From Streptomyces diacarni (lineage in GTDB: Bacteria > Actinomycetota > Actinomycetes > Streptomycetales > Streptomycetaceae), in NCBI RefSeq assembly GCF_003323715.1, contig NZ_QOIN01000039.1:1-64000 (forward strand): a stretch of 64,000 nt of DNA, written 5' to 3'. Shown here in pieces: positions 17,012 to 24,214 of the stretch (position 1 is the stretch's first letter; each line of letters starts with the position of its first letter). A program made the position numbers and the translations under genes. A model generated the notes under the pieces. The model was not told the origin of the DNA. It ran no database searches and saw nothing but the letters and a program-made list of their open reading frames with translations.

Positions 17012-17473
17012 ATGAAGGAGCCGAGCGAGCAGGAGCGCCGCCTGGGCGACCTGGAGCGCGAGCTGACCCTGTTGTCACGGCATTTCATCGCTTCGCGCGG
17101 CCCGCGTATCGGTCAGAGCCTCGACCGCTCCGCCTACGTGCTGCTCACCCGGCTGGAGACGGGCGAACCGCTCACGCTCAAGGAGCTGGCACACACCTTC
17201 CAGGCCGACGTGTCCACCATCAACCGGCAGGTCAGCGCCATGCTCCGGCAAGGACTCGTGGAGCGCATCCCGGACCCCGCCGGGGGCGTCGCACGCAGGT
17301 TCCGGCCCACCTCCTCCGGCCTCGAACGCCTGGAGGCGGACCGGGCGATCAGCCGCGCGGGGGCCGCCCGGCTCATCGAGGCGGCGGAGTGGACCGAGGA
17401 GAAGACCCAGCAGTTCCTCACACTGCTGGTCGAGTTCAACCACGGCATCGAACAGCTCGAAGGCCCCGCGTAG
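17012..17473 (+). CDS. MarR-family transcriptional regulator
   Basis: 153 residues from ATG 17012 with AGAAAGAAGG upstream. The winged helix spans about 45-110: LTLKELAHTFQADVSTINRQVSAMLRQGLVERIPDPAGGVARRF, with helix-turn-helix followed by the wing. Flanking helices would form the dimer interface. It most likely represses the divergent MFS-SDR-SDR operon and itself through the 21-bp palindrome upstream. An IS5-type element is inserted exactly in its TAG stop codon (TA from the target, G from the element), which leaves the protein unchanged. Confidence 0.87.
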   Translation: MKEPSEQERRLGDLERELTLLSRHFIASRGPRIGQSLDRSAYVLLTRLETGEPLTLKELAHTFQADVSTINRQVSAMLRQGLVERIPDPAGGVARRFRPTSSGLERLEADRAISRAGAARLIEAAEWTEEKTQQFLTLLVEFNHGIEQLEGPA

Positions 17474-18421
17474 GGCCTGTCCGACGGATCATGGCCGGAG
17501 CCATAGTCGGATCGTTGCTGTGGTGACGGTGCCGTGGCAGAGGTAGGCCCTCTTGTCGTAACGGGTGGCGACGGCCCGGGAGTTCTTCAGCCGGTTGATC
17601 GGCCGCTCGACCTCGTTGCGTCGCTTGTGGGTCTGGCTGTCGAAGCCGGCAGGGCGGCCGCCCTTGCTCCCGCGCCGTTCGCAGTTGGTCCGCTGGTCCT
17701 TCACTCAGGGATCGTGTGCTTGACCTGGCGCCTTCGCAGGTAGCGGCGGTTGCGGCGTGAGCTGTAGGCCTTGCCGCCACCGAGGTGACCGGGACGAGTG
17801 CGCGGATGGCCGCCCTGCGGTCTGGCGACTCGGATGCGTTCGAGGATCTCGATCATCTGTGGCGCGTCGCCCCACTGGCCCGGCGTGACCAGGAAGGCCA
17901 TGGGGCGGCAGCCGCCTTCACCAGCGAGGTGGGTCTTGCAGATCAGACCACCCCGGGACCGTCCGAGTCCCTCATCGGGGCGGTGGTGCCGAGGCATCGT
18001 CCTTTTTTCGGGACGCGGGGCTTGTTCTTGCGGGCCCCGGCCGCGTGCTGGTGGGCACGGCAGGAGGTCGAGTCGACGCTGACCATGCTCCAGTCGATCC
18101 GCCGGCCAGGTCGGCGTCCGCCTGGACGGCATGCAGGCTCCGGTCCCATGTGCCGTCCGCCGACCAACGCCTGTGACGCTCGTAGGTGGTCTTCCAGCTG
18201 CCGGCACGCTCGGGCGAGTGGCGCCGCGGTATGCCCGTGCGCACGCGGCACAGGATCCCGTTGATCACCTCCCGGTGATCGTTCCACCGGCCACCACGCC
18301 GTCCTTTCGACGGCAGGTGCGGCTCCAGCCGGGCCCACTCCGCGTTGGTCAGATCACCCCGCCCCATGCCGACAACAACGAGCCAGCAAACCGACAGTCA
18401 CACGATCCGCCGGACAGTGCC
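17473..18421 (-). mobile_element. IS5-type insertion sequence, 949 bp
   Basis: Imperfect terminal inverted repeats match at 17 of the outer 21 bases: the left end reads GGGCCTGTCCGACGGATCATG and the right end, on the other strand, GGCACTGTCCGGCGGATCGTG. A TA dinucleotide flanks both ends (17471-17472 and 18422-18423), consistent with a 2-bp target duplication. The single transposase, on the minus strand, is broken by frameshifts, so the element is probably immobile on its own. Confidence 0.85.
17489..18367 (-). pseudogene. IS5-type DDE transposase with several frameshifts
   Basis: The N-terminal part reads MGRGDLTNAEWARLEPHLP through RRWSADGTWDRSLHAVQADA in one frame (start 18367). The first catalytic Asp block IDWSMVSVDSTSCRAHQHAA is in a second frame, and the DEGLGRSRGGLICKTHLAG to RRRQVKHTIPE part in a third. 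The C-terminal ERPINRLKNSRAVATRYDKR and IRLWLRP follow in a separate frame from about 17704. Some IS5-group elements use one programmed frameshift, but three changes of frame indicate decay. The protein would otherwise be about 285 residues. Confidence 0.82.
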
Positions 18422-19107
18422 TAGGCGAGCTCGAGCAACGGCCCGGCGACTGGCCCGAAGTTCGTCATCAAGGTCGGCTGTATGGCGAACCGGAGGAACG
18501 TGTGCGAGCCCCACTTTGGAAACCTCAGGGAAACGGCAAACCGGTCAACCTCGCCAGCAGCGATCTCTTGTGCGACGTCGCACTTGACCGAGGCGCCAAC
18601 CGATTGCAGCGATGTGAGGCCGACACCGTAGGAGGCTGAGACCCTCTGACGGCCGAACAAGATCGCCCCGATCTCCACTGCGACGGACTTCAACTCGATG
18701 GCATGGATGGACACCGTCGAAACCCCGGTGTTGGTTACCCGGAAATCGGTCTCCACGCTGTCGAGCGTCAACCGTTCCACCTTGATGTCATTGACCTCAA
18801 ACTTGCCGGCGGCCAGTTCGCCGTTCCTGGCCGGCCGGTTCTGCTCGGCCCGCGTGCTACGCGCGGTGGTGAACAGTGTGGCCACTCCGGTGAGCTGGGT
18901 CAGATCCACGACGACCCGGACGGGCGCACTGGCCTTATCCGTGATCTCCAGGATCGTGCCGAGCACGACGGGGACCACCGCGGCACCGACCGCGAGGGAT
19001 GCTCGCCTCCTTCGGTACCTGGCCCGTCCGGACCGCGGCTGCACGTTGGTGGCTGAATCAGGTGTCGACGGATCGGCTTGCACGAGGAACGCCGCCGTCC
19101 GCTTCAC
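18421..19107 (-). CDS. Orphan protein with N-terminal membrane segment, unknown
   Basis: About 228 residues if started at the GTG at 19105-19107, which overlaps the TGA of an upstream frame as GTGA. The start is uncertain: the open frame extends to 19320. A basic RRRRASL precedes one hydrophobic segment (VGAAVVPVVLGTILEI), then mainly beta-predicted sequence with alternating hydrophobic residues (FEVNDIKVERLTLDSVETDF). Codon use is less GC-extreme than neighbours, suggesting transfer. The final TAG uses the TA target duplication and one base of the IS5-type element, so the original C-terminus may have been longer. No family is recognised. Confidence 0.55.
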   Translation of the reverse strand: MKRTAAFLVQADPSTPDSATNVQPRSGRARYRRRRASLAVGAAVVPVVLGTILEITDKASAPVRVVVDLTQLTGVATLFTTARSTRAEQNRPARNGELAAGKFEVNDIKVERLTLDSVETDFRVTNTGVSTVSIHAIELKSVAVEIGAILFGRQRVSASYGVGLTSLQSVGASVKCDVAQEIAAGEVDRFAVSLRFPKWGSHTFLRFAIQPTLMTNFGPVAGPLLELA

Positions 19108-19322
19108 CTGCCAACGGCGTCCATACTGCGGACGACGGTCCGGCCTCCCTCCAGCCGAGCCACCCCCGTGGGGACTCGCTCTGCGAAGCCGTGCACGAGA
19201 GGATGCTGCCGCACCATGGCCTTCAAGTCGGCGGTTCGCTGCCTCCACGCCCGAGGGCCAGCGTTCGTCAGCACGAAACAGCACCCGCGGGAAGAGTGGG
19301 TAGGTGCGCTGCCACTGCACAC
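19104..19322 (-). pseudogene. C-terminal fragment of an unidentified gene cut by IS481
   Basis: About 60 residues containing VLTNAGPRAWRQRTADLKAM and HGFAERVPTGVARLEGG read well as protein and end with TGA overlapping the GTG of the next gene. Upstream, towards the IS481 end at 19329, sensible sequence (QWQRTYPLFPRVLF) continues in another frame, suggesting a one-base frameshift near 19270. The likely parent is a plasmid or integrative-element type gene, possibly of the replication-relaxation group, but I am not sure of this. The 5' part was lost on insertion of the IS. Confidence 0.4.
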
Positions 19323-19323
19323 C

Positions 19324-20282
19324 CTAGGTGTGTTGTTCGGGGAGGTTGGTGGCGCGGCTTGCTGGGGTGTGGCCGCTGGTGCCGGTGTGGGGTCGGTGGT
19401 AGTTGTACCAGTCCAGCCAGTCGGGGAAGGCGGCTTGTCGTTGGGCGTCTGAGGTGTAGGGCTGGTGGTAGGCCCATTCCTCCAGGAGTGTGCGGTGGAA
19501 GCGTTCGGCCTTGCCGTTGGTCTGTGGGCGCCGGGGCCTGGTCCAGCGTGGTTGGATGCCCAGGTCGTGGCAGGTCTGGCGCCAGGTGTTCTTGCTGTAG
19601 GCCCAGGCGTTGTCGGTGAGGACGCGTTCGACGGTGAAGCCTTGGGCGGCGAACCAGATGGTGGCGCGTTGGAGGAAGTCGGCGCAGGTGGCGGCCTTCT
19701 CGTCGGGGAGGTCTTCGGTGTAGGCCAGGCGTGTGTGGTCGTCCAGGGCGGTGTGCAGGTAGGCGGTTGCGGCGCCGCCCTGGCGTTTCTTGTGGCGGGT
19801 TCCGGCGGCTCGTCCGAGAACTTTGTGTCCGCCGCCGTCGGGGATGCGGCCGAGTTTCTTGACGTCGACGTGGATCAGTTCGCCGGGACGTTCGCGTTCG
19901 TAGCGGCGGACGGGTTCGCCGGTGGTCCGGTCACACGAGGCGAGTGCGGGCATGCGGTGCCGGATGAGGATGCGGTGGGCGGTGGAGGGGCCAGGCCGCA
20001 GCGGGCGGCCAGTCGCAGCGGGCCGATGCGCGCCTGGTGGCGCAGATGCAGGAGGTATATCTCGATGTGGGCCGGGGGGCGTGGCTGGTGGTGGGGGCGG
20101 CTTGAGCGGTCGTACATGCCCGCCTCGCCGTGTCGGCGGTAGCGTGCGGCCCAGCGGGCGGCGGTGGTATGGCTGATCTGGAAGCGTTCAGCCGCCCTGC
20201 GGACCGGCCAGCCCTCCTCCACGACACAGCGGGCCAGTCGCAGCCGCCCGGTCGGAGTCAGTGGGGCGTTACGGTGGATCAT
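19324..20282 (-). pseudogene. IS481-family transposase with one frameshift
   Basis: Starts MIHRNAPLTPTGRLRLARCV (ATG at 20280-20282), followed by a helix-turn-helix (PVRRAAERFQISHTTAARWA). The catalytic core is in a second frame: Asp in GELIHVDVKKLGRI, Asp in RVLTDNAWAYSKN, Glu in NGKAERFHRTLLEEW. The switch falls in a C run near 19990, where the family sequence LAPSTAHRILIRHRMPALAS is only obtained by adding one base; read as is, it becomes LAPPPPTASSSG and runs out of frame. All three DDE residues are intact, so this is a recent inactivation or a sequencing error in the homopolymer. The TAG stop lies in the flanking CCTAGG. Confidence 0.87.
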
Positions 20283-20400
20283 GAGGGCCTCCTGGCAGAC
20301 GGCGTAGATGTCGCAATCCACACCGGAGCCAGAAGGCCCTCACCTCATGCAAGGACCGCCCGAGGCGTGTCGCCTGTCACCAACGTGCTGGGACAACACA
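19329..20400 (-). mobile_element. IS481-type insertion sequence, about 1.07 kb
   Basis: Ends read CTAGGTGTGTTGT (19324-19336) and its exact inverted copy ACAACACACCTAG (20393-20405). The palindrome CCTAGG occurs at both ends (19323-19328, 20401-20406), so it is either a 6-bp target duplication or partly element sequence; the TGTGTTGT...ACAACACA core fits the TG...CA ends of IS481. One transposase on the minus strand carries a single frameshift. Confidence 0.85.
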
Positions 20401-20504
20401 CCTAGGCCGTGGACCGGCTAGTGCTCTGACCGCGAGGGTTCACCGGGTTGGTGGTCGTGACGGTTGGATGTGTGGTGACGTCCGATCCGACCGCTGGAGG
20501 CGCG

Positions 20505-21625
20505 GTGGCCGAGCCTGTCCGTGTGCGCAGACTGACCGACCAGGAGGGGCAGAAGCTGCAGCGGATGGTGCGCCGGGGCAGCACCAGTTCGGTGCGCTAT
20601 CGGCGCGCGATGATGCTGCTGGCCTCGGCTGGCGGGAACCGGGTGCCGGTTATCGCCCAGCTCGTGCAGGCCGATGAGGACACCGTCCGGGACGTGATCC
20701 ACCGATTCAACGATGTCGGCCTGGCCTGCCTGGACCCTCAGTGGGCGGGAGGCCGTCCTCGCCTGCTCAAGCCTGACGACGAGGACTTCGTCATCCAGAC
20801 GGCCACCACCCGCCCCACCAAACTTGGTCAGCCCTTCACCCGCTGGTCCATCCGCAAACTCGCCGCCTACCTGCGGAAAGTCCACGGCGCGTCATCCGGA
20901 TCGGCCGTCGGGCCTTACGTTGCCTGCTCGCCCGTCGCGGCGTGACCTTCCAGCGCACCAAGACGTGGAAGGAATCCCCGGAGCCCGACCGCGAGGCGAA
21001 GCTGGACCGGATCGAGGAGGTCCTGAACCGCTTCCCGGGCCGGGACTTCGCCTTCGACGAGTTCGGCCCGCTCGGGATTCGTTCCACCGCGGGTTCGGGC
21101 TGGGCCGAGCAAGGCCGGCCCGAGCGGCATCCCGCGACCTACCACCGCGCCCACGGGGTGCGCTACTTCCACGGCTGCTACTCGATCGGCGACGACACCC
21201 TGTGGGGCGTCAACCGTCGCAGAAAGGGTGCCGCCAACACCTTGGCCGCGCTGAAGTCGATCCGGGCCGCCCGCCCGGACGGCGCCCCGATTTACGTGAT
21301 CATGGACAACCTGTCCGCCCACAAGCGCGCCGACATCCGCTGCTGGGCGAAGAAGAACAAGGTCGAGCTGTGCTTCACCCCAACCTACGTGTCCTGGGCG
21401 AACCCGATCGAAGCCCACTTCGGCCCGCTGCGGCAGTTCTCTATCGCCAACTCGAACCACCCCAACCACACCGTGCAGACGCGGGCCCTGCACGCCTATC
21501 TGCGGTGGCGAAACGCCAACGCCCGCCACCGCGACGTCCTGGCCGCCGAACGCCGTGAACGCGCCCGATTCCGCAGGGAGAAGGGCATCCGCTGGGGTGG
21601 ACGACGACTCGCCCAGCCGGCGTGA
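20505..21625 (+). pseudogene. IS630-family transposase with one frameshift
   Basis: A GTG at 20505 with GGAGG upstream starts AEPVRVRRLTDQEGQKLQRM, followed by a helix-turn-helix domain (VIAQLVQADEDTVRDVIHRF). After RKLAAYLRKVHG the frame must shift near 20887 to give RVIRIGRRALRCLLARRGVT and the catalytic half: Asp in FAFDEFGPLG, Asp in IYVIMDNLSAHK, Glu in SWANPIEAHFGPLRQF. As read, the first frame ends at a TGA at 20943-20945 that overlaps an ATG/GTG of the second. A missing base in GGC-CGCGTC explains it. The catalytic residues are intact, so a -1 loss or a translational frameshift is possible. Confidence 0.85.
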
Positions 21626-21631
21626 GTATCT

Positions 21632-22102
21632 TCAGGGCTCTTGCTCCCCGGGGTGCCATACGTATCGAATGTCCGGCTCGCGTTCCTCGTTGCGGTGCCC
21701 ATCGGTGGACTCGGCAGCGATGAAGCCGTGCCGCTCGTAGAAACGGCGTGCCGACGCGTTGGCCTGGAATGTCCACAGTGCCAACCCGGCCGGGCGACGC
21801 TGCTTCGCCAGGTCGACGAGTCGGCCGCCGATGCCCTCGCCCTGCCAGGCCGGATCGAGATAGAGCTGATCCAGGTCTTCGCCATCCAGCACCATCATCC
21901 CGACCACCGAGCCGTCGACCGTCACCACCCACGTCTCCTGGCCCGGCACGACCACCTCCCGGAACCAGGACCGGACCTGGTCGTCCGTATGCGCACGGCG
22001 CACGCCCGGAAGCGCCGTCGCGAAGGCACGCAGCCACACATCGGCCACCGCAGCAGCGTCGGAGGCGACCGCGCGTCGGACGACAGAATTGTTGATCTCC
22101 AC
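21632..22102 (-). CDS. GNAT-family N-acetyltransferase, passenger of the IS630-type element
   Basis: 156 residues forming one GNAT domain: VRRAVASDAAAVADVWLRAF at the N-terminus, LDQLYLDPAWQGEGIGGRLV with the acetyl-CoA pyrophosphate-binding motif A (Q-G-x-G-I-G), then NASARRFYERHGFIAAESTDG, the conserved C-terminal block. The gene lies wholly inside the IS630 inverted repeats and is convergent with the transposase, seven bases after its stop. GNAT proteins of this type acetylate small amines, including some antibiotics, but no substrate can be inferred. Carriage in a transposable element would let the gene move. Confidence 0.88.
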   Translation of the reverse strand: MEINNSVVRRAVASDAAAVADVWLRAFATALPGVRRAHTDDQVRSWFREVVVPGQETWVVTVDGSVVGMMVLDGEDLDQLYLDPAWQGEGIGGRLVDLAKQRRPAGLALWTFQANASARRFYERHGFIAAESTDGHRNEEREPDIRYVWHPGEQEP

Positions 22103-22196
22103 AGCGACGCATGCTCGCAGACGCGCGATGCAGCTGCATCCGACTTCTCCGCCATCGAACCCGAACGGAACCCGGTGAACCTATGCCGCCAGAGCA

Positions 22197-22790
22197 CTAG
22201 GCAGTTCCATAGATGTAGCCGTTCCAGCTACCACCCGTCGAGCACTCGACTCCTCTTACGCATACGTTGAACTTCACCCGAAGTCCCTCCGCGATGTCGC
22301 CGGAACCGTCCGGGGTGCCCAGGTTATAGGTCTGTTTCGTTCCGGTGTGGAAGTAGTCTTCGTCGAGTAGCTTTCCCTCGGTCGTGTAGACCTTGACGGA
22401 TGACGACACTTCGTGTTCGTCGGTGTACCTGTCCTCCAGAGTGAGCTGCTCACCGTAGGCATAGAAGAGGGCCCGGAAGTGCCAGTTGTTGACGCTCTCC
22501 CCACAGGGGTACAGGTATGCGCCTGCATTCACGCCGCCGGGATCATCGTCGCCTGCGGGGCCCGAGATCAGGTGGCTGCAGTAGTTGACGGCGGCGACCT
22601 TGTCGTGATCCATAGTGGATGCGCTCTTCGGCGTTGCTCCGGCCGTTCGCGCAAAGGTGCTGCCGGGAACCCCGCCGTCGTCCACGGCTGCGGCGATGGA
22701 GGGTGCTGCGGTGAGCAGGCCTGCGGTGAGCATGGCGGCTGCCCCGATTCTGCCGGTGCGTTTGGTGCGTTTGGTGCGTTTAGTGGGCAC
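22197..22790 (-). CDS. Secreted cysteine-containing protein, unknown
   Basis: 197 residues from a GTG preceded by GGGGGAGGAAACCAC, an excellent RBS that fixes the start. A very basic N-terminus (PTKRTKRTKRTGR) is followed by a hydrophobic stretch and a likely cleavage site after SIAAA, a Sec signal peptide. The mature part of about 160 residues has four Cys (VNYCSHL, LYPCGES, VCVRGVECSTGG) that could form two disulphides. No family is recognised. The TAG stop is the insertion point of the IS630-type element: TA is the target and the last base comes from the element, so the protein is unchanged. Confidence 0.75.
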   Translation of the reverse strand: MPTKRTKRTKRTGRIGAAAMLTAGLLTAAPSIAAAVDDGGVPGSTFARTAGATPKSASTMDHDKVAAVNYCSHLISGPAGDDDPGGVNAGAYLYPCGESVNNWHFRALFYAYGEQLTLEDRYTDEHEVSSSVKVYTTEGKLLDEDYFHTGTKQTYNLGTPDGSGDIAEGLRVKFNVCVRGVECSTGGSWNGYIYGTA

Positions 22791-22964
22791 GTGGTTTCCT
22801 CCCCCGTGAGAAATGATGTTCTCGGCGAAGATAAGGCGGGAACCTACCGTTCCGGAGGGGGCAAACCGGCCATGTGAGAAGACAAGTTCTCCCATGTCGT
22901 AGAGGTCGCCGACGGCTTGTTCTACACCCATGGGTGAGTGTGGTGACCATGCCGCTCGTCAGGT

Positions 22965-23357
22965 TCCGTCCGGCGGATTATGTGACCTTCTGGTTGATCG
23001 CTGTTCCCCGTCCACCGGGCGGGCACCCCGAAGCCGGCCGGCTCATGTCAGCGGCGACAACGCATACAGTTCCGCCGCAACCGCAGTTGCCTGCGAAGAC
23101 GGCGGATCAAGCACACGATCCCGGAACCGAGGGACCGGCGGGCCAACCGCCGGCGCGGAGGCAGCGGGGGCGGCAGGCTCGCCGGGTTCGAACAGGAGCA
23201 CCACCGGCGCCGAAACGAAGCCGAGCGGACCATCAACCAGCTCGAGAACTCCCGGGTGGTCGCCACCCGTCACGACAAGAGAGCCTGTGACTTCCACGGC
23301 ACAGTCACCGCGGCCGCGATCCGACTATGGCTCCGGCCATGATCCGCCGGGCAGGTC
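22965..23357 (+). mobile_element. Internally deleted IS5-type relic (MITE-like)
   Basis: The left edge contains TCCGTCCGGCGGATTATGTG and the right edge, on the other strand, CTGCCCGGCGGATCATGG, both close to the ends of the complete IS5-type element at 17473. Only about 390 bases separate them and only the 3' third of the transposase remains, so this is a derivative deleted internally or a decayed copy. Edges are approximate. Confidence 0.7.
23036..23343 (+). pseudogene. IS5-type transposase, C-terminal remnant
   Basis: With several frame changes the sequence reads DNAYSSAA, RRRRIKHTIPEPRDRRAN-like, EQEHHRRRNEAERTINQLEN, SRVVATRHDKRA and IRLWLRP, the same C-terminal blocks as in the complete IS5-type copy 5 kb away. 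The N-terminal and first two catalytic Asp blocks are absent. Not functional. Confidence 0.8.
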
Positions 23358-23383
23358 GTGGGCACCTGGCCCAGGCGGGCCCT

Positions 23384-24142
23384 TCACGGGGTGGGCAGAC
23401 CGCCCGGGCGAGCGGGGCGGCCGAAGCGGACCGGCACGCCGGGCGAGTACAGCACACTCACCGGCGGCCCCGCGGGTGACGGCACCCCGGCCGCGGCCAC
23501 CAGGTCGTCCTGGCACTCCAGGAGTTCGGCGCGGTGCAGCGGCCAGCGCGGGTGGGCGTTGGGCATGTACACCGGCCGCCCGAAGAAGCTGTTGTGCATG
23601 CCCCAGCGGGCGGTCAGGAAGTGTTCGAGGGCGCTCGGCTCCTCGATGCGCTCGCCGACCCGCACCCTGATCCGGCACCCCAGCCCGCGCGGCCCGGGCA
23701 GGCGTCGGCTGCTGACATAGCTGACGGTGTCCGCCTCACGCCGAATCGACATCCTCGCCCAGACGTACGGCAGCCGGAAAGCGAGGCGCGCGACGGCCAC
23801 CGGCAGCGACCGCGAGGCCTCCAGTGAGCGGAAGACCACGCCGCGCCGACCGTGCCGGTCCACCGAGTAGAGACGCACGTTGGTCTCGGGAAAGGTACCG
23901 AAGTACGGGACACCCGGCAGCCCGAACCAACCCACCCGGTGCATCCGGAAGGCCACCAGACCGACGTAGGTGCGCCCGTCGTGGGTGTCGGGGACAGTCC
24001 CGGCAGGCAGCAGCGGCGCCACATCCGCCGGATCGACGGCCCAGTGCAGGAACGACAGGTCGAGCCAGGACTGGGTGGTGAACGCGACCCGCACCCCGCG
24101 CGCCGGCTCGGGCGTGATCGACTCGGCGGGGACGCGTTCCAT
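23384..24142 (-). CDS. DUF2071 (YqjF-like) protein
   Basis: 252 residues matching the DUF2071/YqjF family: WLDLSFLHWAVDPADVAPLLPAG at the N-terminus, then YVGLVAFRMHRVGWFGLPGVPYFGTFPETNVRLY, and RGVVFRSLEASRSLPVAVARLAFRLPYVWA, the family's most conserved blocks. The family is thought to adopt an acetoacetate-decarboxylase-like fold, but no function is established. The ATG at 24142 (MERVPAES) is preferred to one eight codons upstream because of conservation. It is not obviously linked to its neighbours. Confidence 0.85.
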   Translation of the reverse strand: MERVPAESITPEPARGVRVAFTTQSWLDLSFLHWAVDPADVAPLLPAGTVPDTHDGRTYVGLVAFRMHRVGWFGLPGVPYFGTFPETNVRLYSVDRHGRRGVVFRSLEASRSLPVAVARLAFRLPYVWARMSIRREADTVSYVSSRRLPGPRGLGCRIRVRVGERIEEPSALEHFLTARWGMHNSFFGRPVYMPNAHPRWPLHRAELLECQDDLVAAAGVPSPAGPPVSVLYSPGVPVRFGRPARPGGLPTP

Positions 24143-24214
24143 GACACCAGCCTGGCACACGCCCACCCGAGCGTCGGCCCCGGCGTCCGGATGCCGGCGT
24201 CGGCGCTGCCTGTC

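Larger units (their letters stand above)
20421..22197 (+). mobile_element. IS630-type element with an acetyltransferase passenger, 1.78 kb
   Basis: Terminal inverted repeats pair at 24 of 29 bases: both ends start GTGCTCTG and share GGTTCACCGGGTT at positions 17-29. TA flanks both ends (20419-20420 and 22198-22199), the target and duplication expected for IS630/Tc1-type transposition. Between the ends lie a transposase on the plus strand and a GNAT acetyltransferase gene on the minus strand; typical IS630 elements are about 1.1-1.2 kb and carry only the transposase. Confidence 0.85.

Noticed and set aside
18421..19320. The full 299-codon minus-strand frame as one protein
   Set aside because: Its first 70 codons overlap a better-coding fragment in another frame that ends in a GTGA overlap, so the start is placed at 19107.
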